DNA of 64,000 bases from positions 3,324,501-3,388,500 of the forward strand of contig NC_084590.1 in assembly GCF_033807715.1 (NCBI RefSeq). Reading direction: 5' to 3'. Source of the stretch: Cololabis saira (lineage: Eukaryota > Chordata > Actinopteri > Beloniformes > Belonidae). Positions 22,689 through 35,684 of the stretch are shown here, one piece after another; within the stretch, counting starts at the first letter, position 1, and the number at the start of each line of letters is the position of its first letter. The notes beneath the pieces were generated by a model, which made no database searches, was not told the origin of the DNA, and saw nothing but the letters and a program-made list of their open reading frames with translations. The position numbers and the translations under genes are program-made.

Positions 22689-25600
22689 GTCTAAAGTAGG
22701 AATAAAAAACATATATTACTGTCTAAAGTAGGAATAAAAAACATATACTACTGTCTAAAGTAGGAATAAAAAACATATATTACTGTCTAAAGTAGGAATA
22801 AAAAACATATACTACTGTCTAAAGTAGGAATAAAAAACATATACTACTGTCTAAAGTAGGAATAAAAAAAATACTATTGTCTAAAGTAGGAATAAAAAAC
22901 ATATATTACTGTCTAAAATAAAGGAATAAAAAACATATACTACTGTCTAAAGTACCGGTAGGAATAAAAAACATATACTACAGTCTAAAGTAAAGGAATA
23001 AAAAACATATATTACTGTCTAAAGTAAAGGAATAAAAAACATATACTATTGTCTAAAATAAAGGAATAAAAAACATATATTACTGTCTAAAATAAAGGAA
23101 TAAAAAACATATACTACTGTCTAAAGTAGGAATAAAAAACATATATTACTGTCTAAAGTAGGAATAAAATACTTTTACTACTGTCTAAAATAAAGGAATA
23201 TAAAACATACTACTGTCTAAAGTAGGAATAAAATACTTTTACTACTGTCTAAAATAAAGGAATAAAAAACATATATTACTGTTTAAAGGGAGGAATAAAA
23301 TACTTTTACTACTGTCTAAAATAAAGGAATAAAAAACATATATTACTGTCTAAAGTAGGAATAAAAAACATATATTACTGTCTAAAGTAGGAATAAAAAC
23401 ATATACTACTGTCTAAAGTAGGAATAAAAAACATATATTACTGTCTAAAGTAAAGGAATAAAAAACATACTACTGTCTAAAGTAGGAATAAAAAACATAT
23501 ATTACTGTCTAAAGTAAAGGAATAAAAAACATATATTACTGTCTAAAATAAAGGAATAAAAAACATATACTACTGTCTAAAGTAGGAATAAAAAACATAT
23601 ATTACTGTCTAAAGTAGGAATAAAAAACATATATTACTGTCTAAAGTAGGAATAAAAAACATATATTACTGTCTAAAGTAGGAATAAAAAACATATATTA
23701 CTGTCTAAAATAAAGGAATAAAAAACATATACTACTGTCTAAAGTAAAGGAATATAAAACATACTACTGTCTAAAGTAGGAATAAAATACTTTTACTACT
23801 CTCTAAAATAAAGGAATAAAAAACATATATTACTGTTTAAAGGGAGGAATAAAATACTTTTACTACTGTCTAAAGTAGGAATAAAATACTTTTACTACTG
23901 TCTAAAATAAAGGAATAAAAAACATATATTACTGTCTAAAGTAGGAATAAAAAACATATATTACTGTCTAAAGTAAAGGAATAAAAAACATATACTACTG
24001 TCTAAAGTAGGAATAAAAAACATATATTACTGTCTAAAGTAAAGGAATAAAAAACATATATTACTGTCTAAAGTAGGAATAAAAAACATATATTACTGTC
24101 TAAAGTAGGAATAAAAAACATATATTACTGTCTAAAGTAGGAATAAAAAACATATATTACTGTCTAAAATAAAGGAATAAAAAACATATACTACTGTCTA
24201 AAGTAGGAATAAAATACTTTTACTACTGTCTAAAATAAAGGAATAAAAAACATATACTACTGTCTAAAGTAGGAATAAAAAACATATATTACTGTCTAAA
24301 GTAGGAATAAAAAACATATACTACTGTCTAAAGTAAAGGAATAAAAAACATACTACTGTCTAAAGTAGGAATAAAAAACATATATTACTGTCTAAAGTAA
24401 AGGAATAAAAAACATATATTACTGTCTAAAATAAAGGAATAAAAAACATATACTACTGTCTAAAGTAGGAATAAAAAACATATATTACTGTCTAAAGTAG
24501 GAATAAAAAACATATATTACTGTCTAAAGTAGGAATAAAAAACATATATTACTGTCTAAAATAAAGGAATAAAAAACATATACTACTGTCTAAAGTAAAG
24601 GAATATAAAACATACTACTGTCTAAAGTAGGAATAAAAAACATATATTACTGTCTAAAGTAAAGGAATAAAAAACATATACTACTGTCTAAAGTAGGAAT
24701 AAAAAACATATATTACTGTCTAAAGTAGGAATAAAAAACATATATTACTGTCTAAAATAAAGGAATAAAAAACATATACTACTGTCTAAAGTAGGAATAA
24801 AATACTTTTACTACTGTCTAAAATAAAGGAATAAAAAACATATACTACTGTCTAAAGTAGGAATAAAAAACATATATTACTGTCTAAAGTAAAGGAATAA
24901 AAAACATATACTACTGTCTAAAGTAGGAATAAAAAACATATATTACTGTCTAAAGTAAAGGAATAAAAAACATATATTACTGTCTAAAGTAGGAATAAAA
25001 AACATATATTACTGTCTAAAGTAAAGGAATAAAAAACATATACTACTGTCTAAAGTAGGAATAAAAAACATATATTACTGTCTAAAGTAAAGGAATAAAA
25101 AACATATACTACTGTCTAAAGTAGGAATAAAAAACATATATTACTGTCTAAAGTAGGAATAAAAAACATATATTACTGTCTAAAATAAAGGAATAAAAAA
25201 CATATACTACTGTCTAAAGTAGGAATAAAATACTTTTACTACTGTCTAAAATAAAGGAATAAAAAACATATACTACTGTCTAAAGTAGGAATAAAAAACA
25301 TATATTACTGTCTAAAGTAGGAATAAAAAACATATATTACTGTCTAAAGTAGGAATAAAAAACATATACTACTGTCTAAAGTAAAGGAATAAAAAACATA
25401 TACTACTGTCTAAAGTAGGAATAAAAAACATATACTACTGTCTAAAGTAAAGGAATAAAAAACATATATTACTGTCTAAAGTAAAGGAATAAAAAACATA
25501 TATTACTGTCTAAAGTAGGAATAAAAAACATATACTACTGTCTAAAGTAGGAATAAAAAACATATACTACTGTCTAAAGTAAAGGAATAAAAAACATATA

Positions 25601-26785
25601 CTACTGTCTAAAGTAAAGGAATAAAAAACATATATTACTGTCTAAAATAAAGGAATAAAAAACATATATTACTGTCTAAAGTAGGAATAAAAAACATATA
25701 TTACTGTCTAAAGTAAAGGAATAAAAAACATATACTACTGTCTAAAGTAAAGGAATAAAAAACATATATTACTGTCTAAAATAAAGGAATAAAAAACATA
25801 TATTACTGTCTAAAGTAGGAATAAAAAACATATATTACTGTCTAAAGTAAAGGAATAAAAAACATATACTACTGTCTAAAGTAGGAATAAAAAACATATA
25901 TTACTGTCTAAAGTAGGAATAAAAAACATATACTACTGTCTAAAGTAGGAATAAAAAACATATATTACTGTCTAAAGTAGGAATAAAAAACATATATTAC
26001 TGTCTAAAATAAAGGAATAAAAAACATATACTACTGTCTAAAGTAGGAATAAAAAACATATATTACTGTCTAAAGTAGGAATAAAAAACATATACTACTG
26101 TCTAAAGTAGGAATAAAAAACATATATTACTGTCTAAAGTAGGAATAAAAAACATATATTACTGTCTAAAATATAGGAATAAAAAACATATATTACTGTC
26201 TAAAGTAGGAATAAAAAACATATATTACTGTCTAAAGTAAAGGAATAAAAAACATATACTACTGTCTAAAGTAGGAATAAAAAACATATACTACTGTCTA
26301 AAGTAGGAATAAAAAACATATATTACTGTCTAAAGTAGGAATAAAAAACATATACTACTGTCTAAAGTAGGAATAAAAAACATATACTACTGTCTAAAGT
26401 AGGAATAAAAAACATATACTACTGTCTAAAGTAGGAATAAAAAACATACTACTGTCTAAAGTAGGAATAAAAAACATATATCACTGTCTAAAGTAGGAAT
26501 AAAAAACATATACTACTGTCTAAAGTAGGAATAAAAAACATATATTACTGTCTAAAGTAAAGGAATAAAAAACATATACTACTGTCTAAAGTAAAGGAAT
26601 AAAAAACGTATACTACTGTCTAAAGTAGGAATAAAAAACATATATTACTGTCTAAAGTAGGAATAAAAAACATATACTACTGTCTAAAGTAGGAATAAAA
26701 AACATATACTACTGTCTAAAGTAGGAATAAAAAACATATACTACTGTCTAAAGTAGGAATAAAAAACATATACTACTGTCTTAAG
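22689..26785. repeat. Satellite, block 6
   Basis: About 4.1 kb of monomers. Variant units with ATACTTTTACTA tails recur up to about 25230, and GGAATATAAAAC units up to about 24605. One unit near 22955 carries a short CCGGTA insertion (AGTACCGGTAGG), the only such case seen. The block ends with GTCTTAAG, the left target copy of the next hAT. No gene or RNA seen. Confidence 0.96.
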
Positions 26786-27173
26786 TAGTGATGCACCGAA
26801 CTGAAAATTTGTGGCCGAAACCGAAACCGAAAATAATAATAAACACTTGGCCGAATACCGAACAATACCGAACATGGTTCTTCGCAGTTTTTCATTTATT
26901 TTGCCAATTTTTTCAACATTGCATAAATCAAATAAATTTGATTTAGGAATGCTTTTAAAAGAAAAATATCTTTTACAAAATTACAAGGTAGAAAACATTG
27001 GTTGAACATAAAAAACTGAACATTTTTAAATTTCCCAGTATTTCTTAAATATTCCAGCAGACATTATACCAGCAAAGAACAATAACTTAAAATAAATAAA
27101 TTAGCAAAATACATTTTTTGGCCATCTTTGAGCTTACGTTAGGCTTAACTTACTGAACATTGTAACATAGGCC

Positions 27174-27356
27174 TTAAAACAATAAAAATGCATTAAAGCG
27201 CTCAGGGTTTTTTATCATTTCAAATGATAAATCAAACTTGTAGCTGAAAGACTTTGCAGATGTGCCCCCTCTAGATATTTGAGCAGAACATTCATTGCAA
27301 ACAGCCATTCTTGTATTATTCTTTGCCACTCTAAAATACTTCCACACTGCTGACAT
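27174..27356 (-). pseudogene. Truncated BED zinc finger of a hAT transposase, copy 1
   Basis: A 60-codon frame on the minus strand begins MSAVWKYF (Trp5, Tyr7, Phe8), the BED aromatic signature. It continues to CNEC (Cys20, Cys23), then SRGG and TSAKSF. After this a typical BED finger would have a conserved Leu and two zinc-binding His, but the sequence turns into unrelated residues and stops. The finger therefore lacks its histidines and the whole RNase H-like catalytic domain. It is the N-terminal remnant of a transposase, a DNA-binding region in its family, and is not expected to work. Identical to 29136-29318. Confidence 0.8.
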
Positions 27357-27473
27357 GTTTGCACCACTTCACTCCACGCTCCTCACTGTTTGATTTCGTC
27401 ATCTAAACGCACCTGTAATAGATTGATTTATGTTGTTTTGGTTCCACCTGCTGGTGAATGTTAGGTAAAATTC

Positions 27474-27593
27474 TTATGTGGTTAGTTTTTTGTTGGCCAA
27501 CACTTTATGTGGTGCGCAACCATTACGGGAGTGTTATGTGGTTAGTTTTTTGTTGGCCTACGATTTATGTGGTGCGCAACAGTTACGGAGCGG
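27474..27593. repeat. 60-bp tandem duplication in the hAT 5' region
   Basis: Two successive 60-bp units, each starting TTATGTGGTTAGTTTTTTG and containing TTTATGTGGTGCGCAAC, differ at a few positions (CCAACAC against CCTACGA, CCATTACGGGAGTG against CAGTTACGGAGCG). They lie upstream of the BED remnant near the right terminus. A role as promoter or transposase-binding repeats is only inferred. Confidence 0.85.
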
Positions 27594-27726
27594 CCAGTCT
27601 ATTTATATTACAGCGCCGTTATTAATTGTTCAGTTTTTTTCCCACTTATTCCACCGAACACCGAAAGTGTTTTTTTGCCATTTTCGGCCGAACAATTTCA
27701 GTTACCGAACAATCGGTGCATCACTA

Positions 27727-28747
27727 GTCTAAAGTAGGAATAAAAAACATATATTACTGTCTAAAATAAAGGAATAAAAAACATATATTACTGCCTAAAG
27801 TAAAGGAATAAAAAACATATATTACTGTCTAAAATAAAGGAATAAAAGACATATATTACTGTCTAAAGTAGGAATAAAAAACATATACTACTGTCTAAAG
27901 TAGGAATAAAAAACATATATTACTGTCTAAAGTAGGAATAAAAAACATATACTACTGTCTAAAGTAGGAATAAAAAACATATATTACTGTCTAAAGTAGG
28001 AATAAAAAACATATACTACTGTCTAAAGGGAGGAATAAAATACTTTTACTACTGTCTAAAGTAGGAATAAAAAACATATACTACTGTCTAAAGTAAAGGA
28101 ATAAAAAACATATATTACTGTCTAAAATAAAGGAATAAAAAACATATATTACTGTCTAAAGTAGGAATGAAAAACATATATTACTGTCTAAAATAAAGGA
28201 ATAAAAAACATATACTACTGTCTAAAGTATGAATAAAAAACATATACTACTGTCTAAAGGGAGGAATAAAATACTTTTACTACTGTCTAAAGTAGGAATA
28301 AAAAACATATATTACTGTCTAAAGGGAGGAATAAAATACTTTTACTACTGTCTAAAGTAGGAATAAAAAACATATACTACTGTCTAAAGTAAAGGAATAA
28401 AAAACATATATTACTGTCTAAAATAAAGGAATAAAAAACATATATTACTGTCTAAAGTAGGAATAAAAAACATATACTACTGTCTAAAGTAAAGGAATAA
28501 AAAATATATTACTGTCTAAAATAAAGGAATAAAAAACATATATTACTGTCTAAAGTAGGAATAAAAAACATATATTACTGTCTAAAGTAGGAATAAAAAA
28601 CATATACTACTGTCTAAAGTAGGAATAAAAAACATATACTACTGTCTAAAGTAGGAATAAAAAACATATACTACTGTCTTAAGTAGGAATAAAAAACATA
28701 TACTACTGTCTAAAGTAGGAATAAAAAACATATACTACTGTCTTAAG
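27727..28747. repeat. Satellite, block 7
   Basis: About 1 kb of monomers between the two 941-bp hAT copies. It begins with the right target copy and a CTGCCTAAAG variant (near 27793) that also follows the second element (near 29755). Several GGGAGG/ATACTTTTACTA variants are present. It ends GTCTTAAG, like the flank of copy 1. With copy 1 it forms a 1,962-bp repeat unit. No gene or RNA seen. Confidence 0.96.
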
Positions 28748-29135
28748 TAGTGATGCACCGAACTGAAAATTTGTGGCCGAAACCGAAACCGAAAATAATA
28801 ATAAACACTTGGCCGAATACCGAACAATACCGAACATGGTTCTTCGCAGTTTTTCATTTATTTTGCCAATTTTTTCAACATTGCATAAATCAAATAAATT
28901 TGATTTAGGAATGCTTTTAAAAGAAAAATATCTTTTACAAAATTACAAGGTAGAAAACATTGGTTGAACATAAAAAACTGAACATTTTTAAATTTCCCAG
29001 CATTTCTTAAATATTCCAGCAGACATTATACCAGCAAAGAACAATAACTTAAAATAAATAAATTAGCAAAATACATTTTTTGGCCATCTTTGAGCTTACG
29101 TTAGGCTTAACTTACTGAACATTGTAACATAGGCC

Positions 29136-29318
29136 TTAAAACAATAAAAATGCATTAAAGCGCTCAGGGTTTTTTATCATTTCAAATGATAAATCAAACT
29201 TGTAGCTGAAAGACTTTGCAGATGTGCCCCCTCTAGATATTTGAGCAGAACATTCATTGCAAACAGCCATTCTTGTATTATTCTTTGCCACTCTAAAATA
29301 CTTCCACACTGCTGACAT
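29136..29318 (-). pseudogene. Truncated BED zinc finger of a hAT transposase, copy 2
   Basis: Identical to the remnant at 27174-27356: MSAVWKYF start, CNEC cysteine pair, missing histidines and missing catalytic domain. It is present twice only because the surrounding block was duplicated. Confidence 0.8.
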
Positions 29319-29435
29319 GTTTGCACCACTTCACTCCACGCTCCTCACTGTTTGATTTCGTCATCTAAACGCACCTGTAATAGATTGATTTATGTTGTTT
29401 TGGTTCCACCTGCTGGTGAATGTTAGGTAAAATTC

Positions 29436-29555
29436 TTATGTGGTTAGTTTTTTGTTGGCCAACACTTTATGTGGTGCGCAACCATTACGGGAGTGTTATG
29501 TGGTTAGTTTTTTGTTGGCCTACGATTTATGTGGTGCGCAACAGTTACGGAGCGG
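29436..29555. repeat. 60-bp tandem duplication in hAT copy 2
   Basis: Same two-unit arrangement as 27474-27593, at the 1,962-bp offset. Confidence 0.85.
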
Positions 29556-32500
29556 CCAGTCTATTTATATTACAGCGCCGTTATTAATTGTTCAGTTTTT
29601 TTCCCACTTATTCCACCGAACACCGAAAGTGTTTTTTTGCCATTTTCGGCCGAACAATTTCAGTTACCGAACAATCGGTGCATCACTAGTCTAAAGTAGG
29701 AATAAAAAACATATATTACTGTCTAAAATAAAGGAATAAAAAACATATATTACTGCCTAAAGTAAAGGAATAAAAAACATATACTACTGTCTAAAGTAGG
29801 AATAAAAAACATATACTACTGTCTAAAGTAGGAATAAAAAACATATACTACTGTCTAAAGTAGGAATAAAAAACATATATTACTGTCTAAAGTAGGAATA
29901 AAAAACATATACTACTGTCTAAAGTAGGAATAAAAAACATATATTACTGTCTAAAGTAGGAATAAAAAACATATACTACTGTCTAAAGTAGGAATAAAAA
30001 ACATATACTACTGTCTAAAGTAGGAATAAAAAACATATACTACTGTCTAAAGGGAGGAATAAAATACTTTTACTACTGTCTAAAGTAGGAATAAAAAACA
30101 TATATTACTGTCTAAAGGGAGGAATAAAATACTTTTACTACTGTCTAAAGTAGGAATAAAAAACATATACTACTGTCTAAAGTAAAGGAATAAAAAACAT
30201 ATATCACTGTCTAAAGTAGGAATAAAAAACATATACTACTGTCTAAAGTAGGAATAAAAAACATATACTACTGTCTAAAGTAGGAATAAAAAACATATAT
30301 TACTGTCTAAAGTAGGAATAAAAAACATATACTACTGTCTAAAGTAGGAATAAAAAACATATACTACTGTCTAAAGTAGGAATAAAAAACATATATTACT
30401 GTCTAAAGTAGGAATAAAAAACATATACTACTGTCTAAAGTAGGAATAAAAAACATTACTGTCTAAAATAAAGGAATAAAATACTTTTACTACTGTCTAA
30501 AATAAAGGAATAAAAAACATATATTACTGTCTAAAGTAGGAATAAAAAACATATATTACTGTCTAAAGTAGGAATAAAAAACATATACTACTGTCTAAAG
30601 TAGGAATAAAAAACATATACTACTGTCTAAAGTAGGAATAAAAAACATATACTACTGTCTAAAGTAGGAATAAAAAACATATATTACTGTCTAAAGTAGG
30701 AATAAAAAACATATATTACTGTCTAAAGTAGGAATAAAAAACATATATTACTGTCTAAAATAAAGGAATAAAAAACATATATTACTGTCTAAAATAAAGG
30801 AATAAAAAACATATATTACTGTCTAAAGTAGGAATAAAAAACATATATTACTGTCTAAAATAAAGGAATAAAAAACATATATTACTGTCTAAAGTAAAGG
30901 AATAAAAAACATATACTACTGTCTAAAGTAGGAATAAAAAACATATATTACTGTCTAAAATAAAGGAATAAAAAACATATATTACTGTCTAAAGTAGGAA
31001 TAAAAAACATATACTACTGTCTAAAGTAGGAATAAAAAACATATACTACTGTCTAAAGTAGGAATAAAAAACATATACTACTGTCTAAAGTAGGAATAAA
31101 AAACATATATTACTGTCTAAAGTAGGAATAAAAAACATATATTACTGTCTAAAGTAGGAATAAAAAACATATATTACTGTCTAAAATAAAGGAATAAAAA
31201 ACATATATTACTGTCTAAAATAAAGGAATAAAAAACATATATTACTGTCTAAAGTAGGAATAAAAAACATATATTACTGTCTAAAATAAAGGAATAAAAA
31301 ACATATATTACTGTCTAAAGTAAAGGAATAAAAAACATATACTACTGTCTAAAGTAAAGGAATAAAAAACATATATTACTGTCTAAAATAAAGGAATAAA
31401 AAACATATACTACTGTCTAAAATAAAGGAATAAAAAACATATATTACTGTCTAAAGTAGGAAGAAAAAACATATATTACTGTCTAAAGTAAAGGAATAAA
31501 AAACATATATTACTGTCTAAAGTAGGAATAAAAAACATATATTACTGTCTAAAGTAGGAATAAAAAACATATACTACTGTCTAAAGTAGGAATAAAAAAC
31601 ATATACTACTGTCTAAAGTAGGAATAAAAAACATATTACTGTCTAAAATAAAGGAATAAAATACTTTTACTACTGTCTAAAATAAAGGAATAAAAAACAT
31701 ATATTACTGTCTAAAGTAGGAAAAAACATATATTACTGTCTAAAGTAGGAATAAAAAACATATACTACTGTCTAAAGTAGGAATAAAAAACATATACTAC
31801 TGTCTAAAGTAGGAATAAAAAACATATACTACTGTCTAAAGTAGGAATAAAAAACATATATTACTGTCTAAAGTAGGAATAAAAAAGATATATTACTGTC
31901 TAAAGTAGGAATAAAAAACATATACTACTGTCTAAAGTAGGAATAAAAAACATATTACTGTCTAAAATAAAGGAATAAAATACTTTTACTACTGTCTAAA
32001 ATAAAGGAATAAAAAACATATATTACTGTCTAAAGTAGGAAAAAACATATATTACTGTCTAAAGTAGGAATAAAAAACATATACTACTGTCTAAAGTAGG
32101 AATAAAAAACATATACTACTGTCTAAAGTAGGAATAAAAAACATATACTACTGTCTAAAGTAGGAATAAAAAACATATATTACTGTCTAAAGTAGGAATA
32201 AAAAACATATATTACTGTCTAAAGTAGGAATAAAAAACATATATTACTGTCTAAAGTAGGAATAAAAAACATATATTACTGTCTAAAATAAAGGAATAAA
32301 AAACATATATTACTGTCTAAAATAAAGGAATAAAAAACATATATTACTGTCTAAAGTAGGAATAAAAAACATATATTACTGTCTAAAATAAAGGAATAAA
32401 AAACATATATTACTGTCTAAAGTAAAGGAATAAAAAACATATACTACTGTCTAAAGTAGGAATAAAAAACATATATTACTGTCTAAAATAAAGGAATAAA

Positions 32501-33916
32501 AAACATATATTACTGTCTAAAATAAAGGAATAAAAAACATATATTACTGTCTAAAGTAGGAATAAAAAACATATATTACTGTCTAAAGTAGGAATAAAAA
32601 ACATATATTACTGTCTAAAGTAGGAATAAAAAACATATACTACTGTCTAAAGTAAAGGAATAAAAAACATATACTACTGTCTAAAGTAAAGGAATAAAAA
32701 ACATATACTACTGTCTAAAGTAAAGGAATAAAAAACATATATTACTGTCTAAAGTAGGAATAAAAAACATATACTACTGTCTAAAGTAGGAATAAAAAAC
32801 ATATACTACTGTCTAAAGTAGGAATAAAAAACATATATCACTGTCTAAAGTAGGAATAAAAAACATATATTACTGTCTAAAGTAGGAATAAAAAACATAT
32901 ATTACTGTCTAAAGTAGGAATAAAAAACATATACTACTGTCTAAAGTAGGAATAAAAAACATATATCACTGTCTAAAGTAAAAATAAAAAACATTACTGT
33001 CTAAAATAAAGGAATAAAATACTTTTACTACTGTCTAAAATAAAGGAATAAAATACTTTTACTACTGTCTAAAATAAAGGAATAAAAAACATATATTACT
33101 GTCTAAAGTAGGAATAAAAAACATATATTACTGTCTAAAGTAGGAATAAAAAACATATACTACTGTCTAAAGTAGGAATAAAAAACATATACTACTGTCT
33201 AAAGTAGGAATAAAAAACATATACTACTGTCTAAAGTAGGAATAAAAAACATATATTACTGTCTAAAGTAGGAATAAAAAACATATATTACTGTCTAAAG
33301 TAGGAATAAAAAACATATATTACTGTCTAAAATAAAGGAATAAAAAACATATATTACTGTCTAAAATAAAGGAATAAAAAACATATATTACTGTCTAAAG
33401 TAGGAATAAAAAACATATATTACTGTCTAAAATAAAGGAATAAAAAACATATATTACTGTCTAAAGTAAAGGAATAAAAAACATATACTACTGTCTAAAG
33501 TAGGAATAAAAAACATATATTACTGTCTAAAATAAAGGAATAAAAAACATATATTACTGTCTAAAATAAAGGAATAAAAAACATATATTACTGTCTAAAG
33601 TAGGAAGAAAAAACATATATTACTGTCTAAAGTAAAGGAATAAAAAACATATATTACTGTCTAAAGTAGGAATAAAAAACATATACTACTGTCTAAAGTA
33701 GGAATAAAAAACATATACTACTGTCTAAAGTAGGAATAAAAAACATATTACTGTCTAAAATAAAGGAATAAAATACTTTTACTACTGTCTAAAATAAAGG
33801 AATAAAAAACATATATTACTGTCTAAAGTAGGAAAAAACATATATTACTGTCTAAAGTAGGAATAAAAAACATATACTACTGTCTAAAGTAGGAATAAAA
33901 AACATATATTACTGTC

Positions 33917-35684
33917 TAAAATAAAGGAATAAAAAACATATACTACTGTCTAAAGTAAAGGAATAAAAAACATATACTACTGTCTAAAGTAGGAATAAAA
34001 AACATATATTACTGTCTAAAGTAGGAATAAAAAACATATATTACTGTCTAAAATAAAGGAATAAAAAACATATATTACTGTCTAAAGTAGGAATAAAAAA
34101 CATATATTACTGTCTAAAGTAGGAATAAAAAACATATATTACTGTCTAAAATAGGAATAAAAAACATATATTACTGTCTAAAATAAAGGAATAAAAAACA
34201 TATATTACTGTCTAAAGTAAAGGAATAAAAAACATATATTACTGTCTAAAATAAAGGAATAAAAAACATATATTACTGTCTAAAGTAGGAATAAAAAACA
34301 TATACTACTGTCTAAAGTAGGAATAAAAAACATATATTACTGTCTAAAGTAGGAATAAAAAACATATACTACTGTCTAAAGTAGGAATAAAAAACATATA
34401 CTACTGTCTAAAGTAGGAATAAAAAACATATACTACTGTCTAAAGTAGGAATAAAAAACATATACTACTGTCTAAAGTAGGAATAAAAAACATATATTAC
34501 TGTCTAAAGTAGGAATAAAAAACATATATTACTGTCTAAAATAAAGGAATAAAAAACATATATTACTGTCTAAAGTAGGAATAAAAAACATATATTACTG
34601 TCTAAAATAAAGGAATAAAAAACATATATTACTGTCTAAAGTAAAGGAATAAAAAAGATATACTACTGTCTAAAGTAGGAAGAAAAAACATATATTACTG
34701 TCTAAAGTAAAGGAATAAAAAACATATATTACTGTCTAAAGTAGGAATAAAAAACATATATTACTGTCTAAAGTAGGAATAAAAAACATATATTACTGTC
34801 TAAAATAAAGGAATAAAAAACATATACTACTGTCTAAAGTAAAGGAATAAAAAACATATACTACTGTCTAAAGTAGGAATAAAAAACATATATTACTGTC
34901 TAAAGTAGGAATAAAAAACATATATTACTGTCTAAAATAAAGGAATAAAAAACATATATTACTGTCTAAAGTAGGAATAAAAAACATATATTACTGTCTA
35001 AAGTAGGAATAAAAAACATATATTACTGTCTAAAATAGGAATAAAAAACATATATTACTGTCTAAAATAAAGGAATAAAAAACATATATTACTGTCTAAA
35101 GTAAAGGAATAAAAAACATATATTACTGTCTAAAATAAAGGAATAAAAAACATATATTACTGTCTAAAGTAGGAATAAAAAACATATACTACTGTCTAAA
35201 GTAGGAATAAAAAACATATATTACTGTCTAAAGTAGGAATAAAAAACATATACTACTGTCTAAAGTAGGAATAAAAAACATATACTACTGTCTAAAGTAG
35301 GAATAAAAAACATATACTACTGTCTAAAGTAGGAATAAAAAACATATACTACTGTCTAAAGTAGGAATAAAAAACATATATTACTGTCTAAAGTAGGAAT
35401 AAAAAACATATATTACTGTCTAAAATAAAGGAATAAAAAACATATATTACTGTCTAAAGTAGGAATAAAAAACATATATTACTGTCTAAAATAAAGGAAT
35501 AAAAAACATATATTACTGTCTAAAGTAAAGGAATAAAAAAGATATACTACTGTCTAAAGTAGGAAGAAAAAACATATATTACTGTCTAAAGTAAAGGAAT
35601 AAAAAACATATATTACTGTCTAAAGTAGGAATAAAAAACATATATTACTGTCTAAAGTAGGAATAAAAAACATATACTACTGTC
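33917..35684. repeat. 884-bp higher-order repeat, two copies
   Basis: Three independent markers repeat at exactly 884 bp: a CTAAAATAAAGG transition (33917 and 34801), the rare CTAAAATAGG unit (34147 and 35031), and the AAAAAAGATATAC variant (34657 and 35541). Monomer order matches between them until about 35670. Confidence 0.85.

Larger units (their letters stand above)
26786..27726 (-). mobile_element. 941-bp hAT element with BED remnant, copy 1
   Basis: Inverted ends TAGTGATGCACCGAA...TTCGGTGCATCACTA (right end reads AATCGGTGCATCACTA). The flanking octamers are GTCTTAAG (26778-26785) and GTCTAAAG (27727-27734), a hAT-type 8-bp target duplication with one mismatch. Many CCGAA motifs cluster in both subterminal regions. 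A BED-finger remnant lies on the minus strand (27174-27356), so the element's gene ran right to left. The catalytic domain is missing. AT-rich filler occupies 26880-27170. Confidence 0.88.
28748..29688 (-). mobile_element. 941-bp hAT element with BED remnant, copy 2
   Basis: Same length and sequence as 26786-27726, offset 1,962 bp; the only difference noticed is T at 27039 against C at 29001. Flanks are again GTCTTAAG (28740-28747) and GTCTAAAG (29689-29696), so even the target-site mismatch is shared. This shows a segmental duplication and not an independent insertion. Confidence 0.9.

Noticed and set aside
26811..27732. Plus-strand frames at 26811-27005 and 27478-27732 (and copies at 28773-28967 and 29440-29694)
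   Set aside because: The first comes from the CCGAAA-rich subterminal repeats, the second from the 60-bp tandem duplication. Neither shows a protein family, and the BED remnant is on the other strand.
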